From assembly GCA_964631295.1 (NCBI GenBank), contig CAZVXI010000211.1, positions 1-5,063 of the forward strand: a stretch of DNA of 5,063 nucleotides. The letters run 5' to 3'. A model generated the notes under the pieces. It was not told the origin of the DNA. It made no database searches and was given only the letters and a program-made list of their open reading frames with translations. Below, piece by piece: positions 1 through 5,063 of the stretch. A program made the position numbers and the translations under genes. Origin of the DNA: CAZVXI01 sp964631295 (GTDB lineage: Bacteria; Planctomycetota; Phycisphaerae; Phycisphaerales; SM1A02). The number at the start of each line of letters is the position of its first letter. The first letter of the stretch is position 1.

Positions 1-105
1 ACGATCAGTAGATACGGCATCAGTATCGCTTCTCCTGGGGGGGCCATATTCCTGTTGGATGCGCGTACGCTCCATTTGTTCCGATTGATCGAAGGCGACC
101 CACCA

Positions 106-375
106 ATGAGATCAAGCGACCAAGCCTCCCCTTCCTCCCCTGCCACAAACCGATCCACCACAAATCGGTTTGCCACGCTTCCTCTCACAAACCGATTCGC
201 ACAAAATCGGTTTGCTCGACACGCTCTGACACACCGATTCACTCCAAATCGGTTTGCTTCACATCCTCTGACACACCGATTCGCGCAAAATCGGTTTGCC
301 TGGGACTCACTGACAAACCGATTTGCCATCAATCGGTGTGGTTCCCGGACGCTGCGGGGCACTTTCCTTCAGTGA
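106..375 (+). CDS. Possible small protein made of 14-residue NRFA repeats (hypothetical)
   Basis: I do not recognise this as a known family. An open frame of 89 codons from ATG 106 has AAGG ten bases upstream. A TTG at 55 in the same frame would add 17 residues but has a poorer context. After a Ser/Pro-rich start (residues 1-14) the protein is almost wholly a 14-residue repeat of the type TNRFAQNRFARHAL, running five times to about residue 79, then a short basic tail. Each 14-mer holds two NRFA or HRF half-repeats. No signal peptide, membrane segment or catalytic motif is seen. The frame stays open because the DNA repeat is exactly 42 bp, so openness alone is weak evidence of coding. The stop falls inside a strong hairpin. 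It may equally be a non-coding palindrome array that happens to lack stops. Confidence 0.3.
   Translation: MRSSDQASPSSPATNRSTTNRFATLPLTNRFAQNRFARHALTHRFTPNRFASHPLTHRFAQNRFAWDSLTNRFAINRCGSRTLRGTFLQ
146..340. repeat. Array of five palindromes at exact 42-bp spacing
   Basis: Five inverted repeats lie at 146-172, 188-214, 230-256, 272-298 and 314-340. Each has a 9-bp left arm (CAAACCGAT, or CACACCGAT in units 3 and 4), a loop of exactly 9 bases, and a 9-bp right arm (ATCGGTTTG, or ATCGGTGTG in unit 5). The period is 42 bp in every step, leaving 15-bp spacers, three of which share a CTCTGA or CTCACTGA-like end. Loops vary much more than arms. Arms in units 1 and 2 pair perfectly, and units 3-5 carry one mismatch. 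Possible roles are a phased operator array, an RNA hairpin array or a coding repeat. Confidence 0.95.
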
Positions 376-384
376 AAACCCCGC
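354..384 (+). terminator. Strong hairpin after the palindrome array, possible terminator
   Basis: GCGGGG (354-359) pairs with CCCCGC (379-384), and inside it CACT (360-363) pairs with AGTG (371-374). The loop is 7 bases (TTCCTTC), with a four-A bulge on the 3' side. It overlaps the stop codon of the preceding small frame. No T-run follows, so intrinsic termination is uncertain. It could be a transcript-end or stability hairpin for the array. Confidence 0.4.
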
Positions 385-425
385 TTGCGACGATCAGGGC
401 CACTGCTGCGTGTCGCGAAACCTGT

Positions 426-506
426 CGTCATGCCTGTGCAAACAGGCATCCACAGAGAACCAAATGCACCAGGCAGCCGTGGATACCCGTTTTCACGAGC
501 ATGACG
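426..506. repeat. 81-bp paired-hairpin repeat with 30-bp terminal inverted repeats (MITE-like)
   Basis: The ends at 426-455 and 477-506 are inverted copies of each other, identical at 24 of 30 positions, both beginning CGTCATGC from the outside. The left end contains a perfect 8-bp hairpin with a GCAA loop (430-449). The right end keeps a decayed version (483-502). The pattern GTCAT-hairpin-ATCCA facing TGGAT-hairpin-ATGAC matches the style of small intergenic repeats common in bacterial genomes, such as the dRS3-like ATTCCC-N-GGGAAT family. It has no coding capacity of its own and lies in the leader region of the vWA gene. No target-site duplication is obvious. The naming is by resemblance only. 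Confidence 0.7.
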
Positions 507-578
507 CATCGCCGTGCGGTGCTCAAACGCATCCTCGAGAAGATGCAAGCGATCGCCGGCAATAGCATCCATGTGAGC

Positions 579-585
579 AAGGAGG
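579..585 (+). promoter_or_regulatory. Shine-Dalgarno site for the vWA gene
   Basis: AAGGAGG lies four bases upstream of ATG 590. The match is near perfect, the spacing slightly short. It supports ATG 590 over the in-frame ATG at 647, which would leave almost no positively charged region before the signal-peptide core. Confidence 0.75.
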
Positions 586-589
586 CAGC

Positions 590-2095
590 ATGCCCACCCA
601 CGGAATTGAAGCGCCCGCGGAACAATCACTGAGCTGCACGCGGCTGATGATCGCGGTCACGGCGATCGTCGCAGCACTGGTTGGCGCGATCCCCGCCAGC
701 GCGCAGGATGCAGAGCCTGCGAAGGTCACCCCCTGGGTGAATGCGGATGAAGGCGATCGCAATGTCGTGCTGCGGATGCTCACATCCGACGACTGGCCGT
801 TCCGCGTGTTCGGCCTGCTTCGGCTCGAACGATTCTCCGGCGGGCCGGTGACGGAACTGCTCGGTGAACGCTTGCGCGATGATGCATGGCAGGTGCGCTG
901 CTTCGCCCTGCGCCAGGCGAAGCGCATCGGCGTGAAGATCACCCCCTCCGATCTCGCCAATGAAACCGACCCGCGCGTGCTGCGCACTGCGCTGCGCCAG
1001 GGAATCGACCTGCCGCCCGAACTCATCCGCCCGATCGCCATCCGTCTGTTGCGCGGCAGAACACTCGATCACATCATGCTCGGTATCGAGATGGCGGCTG
1101 CTTCAACCGATGACCACACACGCAGCGAAGGCGTGAAAGTCGCCCGCCGGCTCATCAGCAACATGAACCCGGCGATCGCTGCATATGTTTCAAAGCGGCT
1201 CTCACGTGTGCTCGGGCTGACGCGACCAATCGAAAGTGCCGCGGCCTGGCGGCAGTACCTCAACGAGGTGCGCGGCAAGATCGAGTTCAGTGTCGCAGAG
1301 AGCGCGAACAATCCGTTTGAGGGAACATCACTGTCAGGCAAACTGCCGATCTTCGCAGAGATGGACACGCAGACCTTCGAGCGGCTGATTGATTACATGT
1401 CTGCGCTGTCGCAGCACGAGATGGACCTCGTGATTGTGATGGATATCACGCAGTCGATGCAGCCGATGCTCGATGAAGCGCGCGCGGGTGTTGATTCGCT
1501 TGTGCAGTTCATGTCCGACATCACGCGCACACTGCGGCTCGGGTTCGTGGCATATCGTGACCACGACAACCCACCTGTCTGGCAGGGGCATCCGTTCACG
1601 AGGGATGTCGCGTCAATCCGTGATTTCCTGTTCAATCTCTCGACGAAGGGCGGCGCGGACTATCCCGAAGCCGTGTACGACGGCCTTGCTGCATGCGGCG
1701 AGATGCGCTGGAACCGCGCTGCTGCCCGACAGATCATCCTCGTTGGTGATGCGCCGCCGCACGATCGGGACTTTGAGAAACTCGAAACGCTGCTGCACCA
1801 CTATTCGGATACCGAGATCGTCGTGCATGCGATTCACGTGCCGCAGAAGCGCGACGAGCGCTGGCTTCGCGCCGTCTCGCCGCAACAGGCCGAGCAAGAC
1901 CGCCGCTTCCTGAGCGAATACAACAGCAACACCGCGAAGGTCTTCAGCGACATGGTGAAAGTCGGCACAGGCGATTTCGCGTTCATCAACGAATCAGAAG
2001 AACTCGTCCCCGCTGTCATGCACTTCACCATCGACAAGAACTGGTGGCATGTGTTCGATGCCTTCTACGAGTTGTATCTGGAGCTGTGCCGATAG
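590..2095 (+). CDS. Secreted HEAT-like and von Willebrand factor A domain protein
   Basis: The product is 501 residues. Residues 1-39 look like a Sec signal peptide: an N-terminal region with one Arg, a hydrophobic core LMIAVTAIVAALVGAI (19-34) and a likely cut after PASA, so it probably acts outside the cytoplasm. No lipobox is seen. Residues about 55-190 are helical HEAT-like repeats (for example DDAWQVRCFALRQAKRIG). A vWA domain spans about 279-465. Its metal site reads D285-x-T287-x-S289, a Thr variant of DxSxS. Family hallmarks follow: GFVAYRDHDN (318-327), GGADYPEAV (354-362, usually GGGDxPEA) and GDAPPHD around D387. Such domains bind protein ligands through a divalent metal. No catalytic motif is present, so a scaffold or adhesion role is inference. 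It has no close gene partner. The domain call is firm; the biological role is unknown. Confidence 0.93.
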   Translation: MPTHGIEAPAEQSLSCTRLMIAVTAIVAALVGAIPASAQDAEPAKVTPWVNADEGDRNVVLRMLTSDDWPFRVFGLLRLERFSGGPVTELLGERLRDDAWQVRCFALRQAKRIGVKITPSDLANETDPRVLRTALRQGIDLPPELIRPIAIRLLRGRTLDHIMLGIEMAAASTDDHTRSEGVKVARRLISNMNPAIAAYVSKRLSRVLGLTRPIESAAAWRQYLNEVRGKIEFSVAESANNPFEGTSLSGKLPIFAEMDTQTFERLIDYMSALSQHEMDLVIVMDITQSMQPMLDEARAGVDSLVQFMSDITRTLRLGFVAYRDHDNPPVWQGHPFTRDVASIRDFLFNLSTKGGADYPEAVYDGLAACGEMRWNRAAARQIILVGDAPPHDRDFEKLETLLHHYSDTEIVVHAIHVPQKRDERWLRAVSPQQAEQDRRFLSEYNSNTAKVFSDMVKVGTGDFAFINESEELVPAVMHFTIDKNWWHVFDAFYELYLELCR

Positions 2096-2099
2096 CTCG

Positions 2100-2123
2100 G
2101 CTCGCAAGCTGAGAAGCGCGAGC
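2100..2123 (+). terminator. Hairpin just after the vWA stop codon
   Basis: GCTCGC (2100-2105) pairs with GCGAGC (2118-2123). An inner GCT (2108-2110) pairs with AGC (2115-2117) around a GAGA tetraloop, with an AA bulge. It lies five bases past the TAG stop. The lack of a T-run makes it a candidate terminator or 3'-end stability hairpin only. Confidence 0.4.
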
Positions 2124-2210
2124 ATGCACGCCGCACATACGGGCTGCAGGGCACCAGAGCAGGACCGCATGCGCGCAAGAAAGAGCACACACGGGCTGAT
2201 AACCACACCC

Positions 2211-2440
2211 ACATGCAAGCGCTGTGTGCGCGGATTCAATGCGCGGGAGCGCACATGTGGTCGCGGGCGGACGGGATGCGTGGTGTGCGCTGCAGGATGC
2301 GACCGGCGCGCTGGCGGATGCGAGGTCAGAGCGGAGGATGTGCGCTGCGTGGCGGAGGAGGCATCTTCCGCCGTTCAGGATGGGTCTTGCGCGGCTCAGA
2401 ATGCATCTGCGCGCACGGAAAGAGCATTTGCGGGCATGCG
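2211..2440. repeat. Decayed 21-bp tandem array with GGATGCG core
   Basis: Successive 21-base units start at 2211, 2232, 2253, 2274, 2295, 2316, then after a one-base slip 2336, 2357, 2378, 2399 and 2420. Most begin GGATG or a one- or two-base variant (ACATG, GAATG), and several carry TGCGC near the middle. GGATGCG occurs exactly 21 bp apart at 2274, 2295 and 2316. In the phase of the ATG cores, a Met starts most heptapeptides (MWSRADG, MRGVRCR, MRPARWR). After the slip another frame gives HLRARKE, HLRACES. The array is much more degraded than the one at the window end. No gene is convincing here. Confidence 0.65.
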
Positions 2441-2725
2441 AATCACGGCTGGCTGCTTCTCAAGGGCGATTCGCCGCGATTCGGCACCATCGCGGCGTCA
2501 CCGATCCGCACGTGATCACACCGGCGCTGCGACATGCGTACCCGCCGATGTGCGCTGTGTCGCCTGAAGGTGGATATTCCAACCCCGGATGTGCGGAAGT
2601 ATTCTTCACATCCGCGTGCCCGGCGAGCATCAGCCAGTTGCCATCTGCTGTCTTCATCATCCTGCTGCGCTCCGTTCTGCGTGCGTTTCTCGCTCTCGTG
2701 CGCTTCTTCCGACGTCTCAATCCTT
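2441..2725. other. Intergenic stretch without a convincing gene
   Basis: The 21-bp rhythm fades here, with possible worn units at 2446-2487 (CGGCTGGC, then CGATTCGC). An imperfect dyad at 2586-2614 pairs CGGATGTG with CACATCCG and AAG with CTT around a TATT loop, with a CGG bulge on the left arm. Open frames exist on both strands, but none has a family-like protein, a good ribosome site or a sensible composition. No tRNA or other structured RNA is recognised. Confidence 0.6.
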
Positions 2726-2780
2726 GGTGCCGGGTGCCGGGGGTGCCGGGTGCCGGGGGTGCCGGGGCCGGGTGCCGGGG
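2726..2780 (+). repeat. GGTGCCGGG tract with seven G-runs (potential G-quadruplex)
   Basis: A 16-bp unit GGTGCCGGGTGCCGGG occurs at 2726-2741 and again at 2742-2757, followed by a shortened copy. The tract has seven runs of three to five G (starting 2732, 2739, 2748, 2755, 2764, 2770, 2777), separated by TGCC or CC. This satisfies the usual G3-N1-7 quadruplex pattern on the + strand. It sits about 105 bp upstream of the DUF262 start codon, so it could affect that gene's transcription or simply be slippage-prone DNA. Confidence 0.8.
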
Positions 2781-2832
2781 AGCGTCGTCAGAAGCGTTGT
2801 CGGCCGGATCCGCTGGGCGATTGAGCGGGATT

Positions 2833-2841
2833 TGATATGAT
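2833..2841 (+). promoter_or_regulatory. Possible extended -10 promoter element for the DUF262 gene
   Basis: TGATATGAT fits an extended -10 box (TGn followed by TATGAT). It would start transcription near 2848, leaving a leader of about 37 bases that carries the ribosome site at 2872. No -35 box is seen at the normal distance, as is common with extended -10 promoters. The consensus used is from E. coli-type sigma-70 and may not suit this host. Confidence 0.35.
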
Positions 2842-2871
2842 GCGGGTGAGGAAGCCAGTAGTTGCGAACTT

Positions 2872-2876
2872 GGAGG
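2872..2876 (+). promoter_or_regulatory. Shine-Dalgarno site that sets the DUF262 start at GTG 2885
   Basis: GGAGG lies eight bases before GTG 2885, the ideal spacing. The upstream in-frame ATG codons at 2837 and 2840 have no comparable site and overlap the putative -10 box. The GTG start also puts the family's N-terminal motif at the usual short distance from the end. Confidence 0.7.
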
Positions 2877-2884
2877 TTGGCATC

Positions 2885-4644
2885 GTGAATCAACCGGAGC
2901 CGCAAGGGCGTTCGTTCGAAGACATGATCCATGCGATCAGTGTCGGCACCTTGAAGATCCCGCAGTTTCAGCGAGACTTTGTGTGGCCCAAGACAAAGGC
3001 AGCACGGCTCGTAGACAGCATCCTCAAGGGCTATCCGATCGGGACCTTCATTCTCTGGAAGACCCGGGAGCGGTTGCGCTCGGTGCGGAACATCGGCGGG
3101 ATGAACCTGCCGGATACCCCAAAGGGCGACTACGCAGAACAGGTTCTTGNNNNNNNNNNCTATCAGTTTCTCTTTGTGATCTCTTCTCTGTTGTTCTTGA
3201 TGGCCAGCAACGGCTCACGAGCCTTTATTCAGCAGTTAAGGGTCTCACGATCGAGCGGGAGGACAGCAAGAAGGAGAACTTCGGCAACCTGTTCGTTGAT
3301 CTCGATGGCGACCCCGACATCGACGCGGAACTCGTCCTTACCTCCATTTCAGCCGACGCGGATGATGGAAGGTACACCCGCCTGGGTGACCTTCTCGGAG
3401 GCGATTTCGATTTCCTCAAGGAGATACGTGATGATCGTCGCGAACGCCTGCTTGAGTACCGCAAGCGAATCGAGGGCTACCGCTTCTCCGTTATTCTGAT
3501 TCATGATTCGCCGATCGACGTCGCAACCGAAATCTTCACGCGCATCAACGTTACGGGGCAAGCGCTCAGCGTGTTTGAGATCATGGTCGCCAAGACCTAT
3601 CGGCACGAACCAGAGTTCGATCTGGCCAAGCGATACCGCAAGCTGATCGCCGATCTGAGTGAAGTCGGGTATGGAACGTTGCCGCCGTCGGCACTCCTGC
3701 AACTGACCAGCCTGGTCATGGTGGGGGAGTGTCGGAAGAAGACCATTCTCAGACTCCCGACCGATGAGTTTCGTGATGCCTGGATTCACGTGGAAGGCGC
3801 TGTGAAATCAGCTTGCGATTACTTCCGCTCGTTCTACCGGATACCTGCCTCACGGCTGCTGCCATACGCATCGCTTATCGTGCCGTACGGATACTACTTC
3901 GCGCGCGAGAAAGACAGGCCGACGGACGAGCGGAAGGACTGGCTTCGCGAGTTGTTCTGGCGTGTGTCGCTCAGCGGTCGTTACACATCGTCGGTTGAAG
4001 GGAAGCTTCAGCAGGACATTCAACGGGTGGAGATGATTCGGGACGGTGAACGGCCGGAATACGACTTCGGGATCGATATCAGCCCGGAAGCGATTGAAGA
4101 ACGAGGCGTGTTCCGGACCGGCCGGAGCTTTGTCAAGGCAATCCTCTGCCTCTACGCATATCAGCAGCCCATGTCGTTTCTGGATGACTCGCTTGTCACA
4201 ATCTCAAACGAATGGCTCAAGCAGGCGAACAGCAAGAACTATCACCACTTTTTCCCGAAGGCGTTCCTCAAGAAGCGCGGCTACGAACCGTGGTTCATCA
4301 ACCATGTGGCCAACATCACCATCGTCGATGATTTTCTCAACAAACGGCAGATCAAGACGCGCGCTCCATCCGACTATATGGGGCAATTCAAGAAGACGAA
4401 CTCGAATCTGCAAGCCACGATGCGCACGCATTTGATTGATCTCGATGAGCCGGACGTCTGGGACGACAACTACGACCGTTTCTTCCGGAAGCGATGTGAA
4501 GCCATCTCGACTGCACTCCGTGAGTGGATTCCCAAGCGGCCGATCGATCGGCTTGGCCAGCCAGTCGAGGATGATGACTACGATCCGGAAGGGGAAGCGG
4601 AAGAAGTTGCAGAGGCGGCAAGCGAAGCCCTGTTTGCCGAGTAG
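2885..4644 (+). CDS. DUF262 (GmrS/ParB-like) protein with C-terminal HNH-like nuclease motif; frame broken by assembly gap
   Basis: Read through after dropping the 50 spurious positions at 3150-3199, this gives 569 residues. The N-terminal DUF262 domain shows PQFQRDFVW (26-34), ILKGYPIGTFILW and the signature DGQQRLTSLY (89-98). FTRINVTG (201-208) follows. In the GmrSD, BrxU and SspE families this fold binds and hydrolyses nucleotides and controls cleavage of modified phage DNA. The C-terminal part has YHHFFPKAFL (436-445), then N460 in VANIT and N469 in LNKRQ, a His/Asn pattern like HNH (DUF1524-type) nucleases. The tail (about 545-569) is very acidic. It is cytoplasmic and probably a stand-alone type IV-like restriction or defence nuclease; the DNA modification sensed is unknown. 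No methylase or other defence gene is in view. The start is GTG 2885; ATG 2837 would add 16 residues. The family call is strong, the nuclease call moderate. Confidence 0.92.
3150..3199. other. Scaffold gap (10 N) plus about 40 bases of probable assembly error inside the DUF262 gene
   Basis: The Ns occupy 3150-3159. GTTCTTG occurs just before them (3143-3149) and again at 3193-3199. Codons before the gap end in EQVL and those after read VLDGQQRL in a different frame. Taking out 50 positions so that the two GTTCTTG copies become one joins EQVL directly to DGQQRLTSLY, in frame and exactly as the family expects. The intervening 33 bases are T- and C-rich, about 36% GC, unlike the gene around them. 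This looks like two contig ends that overlap by seven bases with a bad extension, not a natural frameshift. Confidence 0.8.
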
Positions 4645-5063
4645 TCCGATCGGCCGGACACATCGCAGCGCTGCGGGACCGTAAAGCCGCGGCCCACCAT
4701 GATCACGCCGAACGGGTGAAAGCGTCCGCATCGCCCGCGCACGATCTGCGCCCGCACTCGTTTCCCTTCGCTCAGCGGCTGCGCGCCTTGCGCAAGTGAC
4801 ATTTCCACTGGCGCAAGTGAACACTCGACTGGCGCAAGTGACATTTCCACTGGCGCAAGTGAACACTCGACTGGCGCAAGTGAAAACTCCACTGGACGAA
4901 GGGAAACCTCCACTGGACCAAGTGAAACTTCCGCTGGACGAAGTGAGACCTCCACTGGACGAAGGGGAACTTCCACTGGGCCAAGTGAGACTTCCACTGG
5001 ACGAAGGGGAACTTCCGCTGGACGAAGGGGAACCTCCACTGGACGAAGGGAACCAGTCACTGG
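4578..5063 (-). CDS. Possible heptapeptide-repeat protein, 5' end beyond the window (hypothetical)
   Basis: I do not recognise a family. On the minus strand a frame enters from the window edge and reads twelve heptapeptides of the type PVEVSLR, PVEVPLR or PVEMSLA, plus a diverged first one, then about 70 residues of unremarkable sequence ending at 4578. Pro, Glu and Leu of each heptad are almost invariant, and Val, Glu, Ser and Gly codons vary synonymously (GAA/GAG, GTT/GTC, TCA/TCC, GGT/GGC). However, a + strand frame (STGRSET-type heptads) shares the same wobble register, so the strand is not settled. The other minus frames are also open, as a 21-bp unit free of stops would allow. The 67-bp overlap with the 3' end of the DUF262 gene argues against the full length being real. 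No ribosome site can be judged. Confidence 0.2.
   Translation of the reverse strand, partial: PVTGSLRPVEVPLRPAEVPLRPVEVSLGPVEVPLRPVEVSLRPAEVSLGPVEVSLRPVEFSLAPVECSLAPVEMSLAPVECSLAPVEMSLAQGAQPLSEGKRVRAQIVRGRCGRFHPFGVIMVGRGFTVPQRCDVSGRSDYSANRASLAASATSSASPSGS
4644..4675 (+). terminator. Dyads after the DUF262 stop codon
   Basis: GTCCG (4644-4648) pairs with CGGAC (4655-4659) around a six-base loop, overlapping the last base of the TAG stop. A perfect 12-bp palindrome, CGCAGCGCTGCG, follows at 4664-4675. Neither has a T-run. Together they could mark the transcript end, but the support is limited. Confidence 0.3.
4791..5063. repeat. Thirteen tandem 21-bp units, continuing past the window edge
   Basis: The array is exactly 13 x 21 bp with no slip. 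Units 1-5 (4791-4895) begin CGCAAGTGA; units 6-13 begin ACGAAGGG, ACGAAGTG, ACCAAGTG or GCCAAGTG. All end in ACTGG or GCTGG. Units 1 and 3 are identical, and so are units 2 and 4, so 4791-4832 and 4833-4874 form a perfect 42-bp higher-order duplication. Each junction carries a small dyad, CACT-N6-AGTG or near it. The last unit (5043-5063) is the most diverged. The left boundary is sharp at 4791. Confidence 0.96.

Noticed and set aside
11..27. Hairpin GATAC-N7-GTATC near the window start
   Set aside because: It has a five-base stem, no supporting context and a low information content.
146..340. Short CRISPR-like array
   Set aside because: The period is only 42 bp, the 15-bp spacers are similar to each other rather than unique, and no cas gene is present.
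523..1041. Minus-strand open frame of 172 codons
   Set aside because: It lies opposite the vWA gene, whose signal peptide, ribosome site and domain motifs are clear. The minus product is Ser/Arg-rich and looks like no family.
1473..1913. Second + strand open frame inside the vWA gene
   Set aside because: It is a shadow frame across the vWA domain with an Arg/Ser-rich product and no ribosome site of its own.
2224..2835. + strand open frame of 203 codons between the two main genes
   Set aside because: Its first part follows the worn 21-bp repeat and its last part translates the GGTGCC tract. It has odd Cys/Arg-rich composition, no good ribosome site and no recognisable domain.
2837..2884. ATG 2837 as the DUF262 start
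   Set aside because: It has no ribosome site and the first ATG overlaps the putative -10 box; GTG 2885 has GGAGG at ideal spacing.
3349..3789. Minus-strand open frame of 146 codons
   Set aside because: It lies fully opposite the DUF262 coding region, where the + strand frame carries family motifs.
4791..5063. Iteron array of a plasmid origin
   Set aside because: The 21-bp phased direct repeats fit the shape, but there is no replication initiator gene, AT-rich segment or DnaA box, and the same rhythm occurs in other intergenic parts of the window.

Overview
This is a GC-rich bacterial window with two clear protein genes, both on the + strand, separated and flanked by repeat-rich intergenic DNA. 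A run of 10 Ns shows that it comes from a draft scaffold. Nothing in it fixes the taxon. A secreted HEAT-like plus von Willebrand A protein, a DUF262 nuclease and many intergenic repeats would fit a Planctomycetota-type genome, but that is a weak inference. The small paired-hairpin repeat at 426-506 resembles a repeat style best known from Proteobacteria.

Layout. (1) 106-375: a possible small protein of 14-residue NRFA-type repeats. The same DNA is a striking array of five evenly spaced palindromes, each CAAACCGAT-N9-ATCGGTTTG or a one-base variant, at an exact 42-bp period (146-340). A strong hairpin follows at 354-384. (2) 426-506: an 81-bp element with imperfect 30-bp terminal inverted repeats, like a miniature mobile repeat. 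(3) 590-2095: a secreted protein of 501 residues with a signal peptide, HEAT-like helical repeats and a vWA domain. (4) 2096-2830: no convincing gene. It holds a hairpin just after the vWA stop, a decayed 21-bp tandem array (about 2211-2440) and a G-run tract (2726-2780). (5) 2885-4644: a GmrS/DUF262-type protein with a C-terminal HNH-like motif, probably a modification-dependent or defence nuclease. Its frame is broken in the assembly at 3150-3199. Removing exactly 50 positions, which collapses a duplicated GTTCTTG, restores a 569-residue protein with the family motif DGQQRL in place. (6) 4791-5063: thirteen tandem 21-bp units running to the window edge.

The two main genes look independent: 789 bp separate them and no operon is visible. 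The less ordinary feature is that three separate intergenic arrays keep time at 21 or 42 bp, which is two or four helical turns and also 7 or 14 codons. The internal and terminal arrays may be distant relatives in opposite orientation, bracketing the DUF262 gene. Whether they are minisatellites, protein-binding arrays, RNA hairpin arrays or heptapeptide-repeat coding DNA cannot be decided from this sequence alone.
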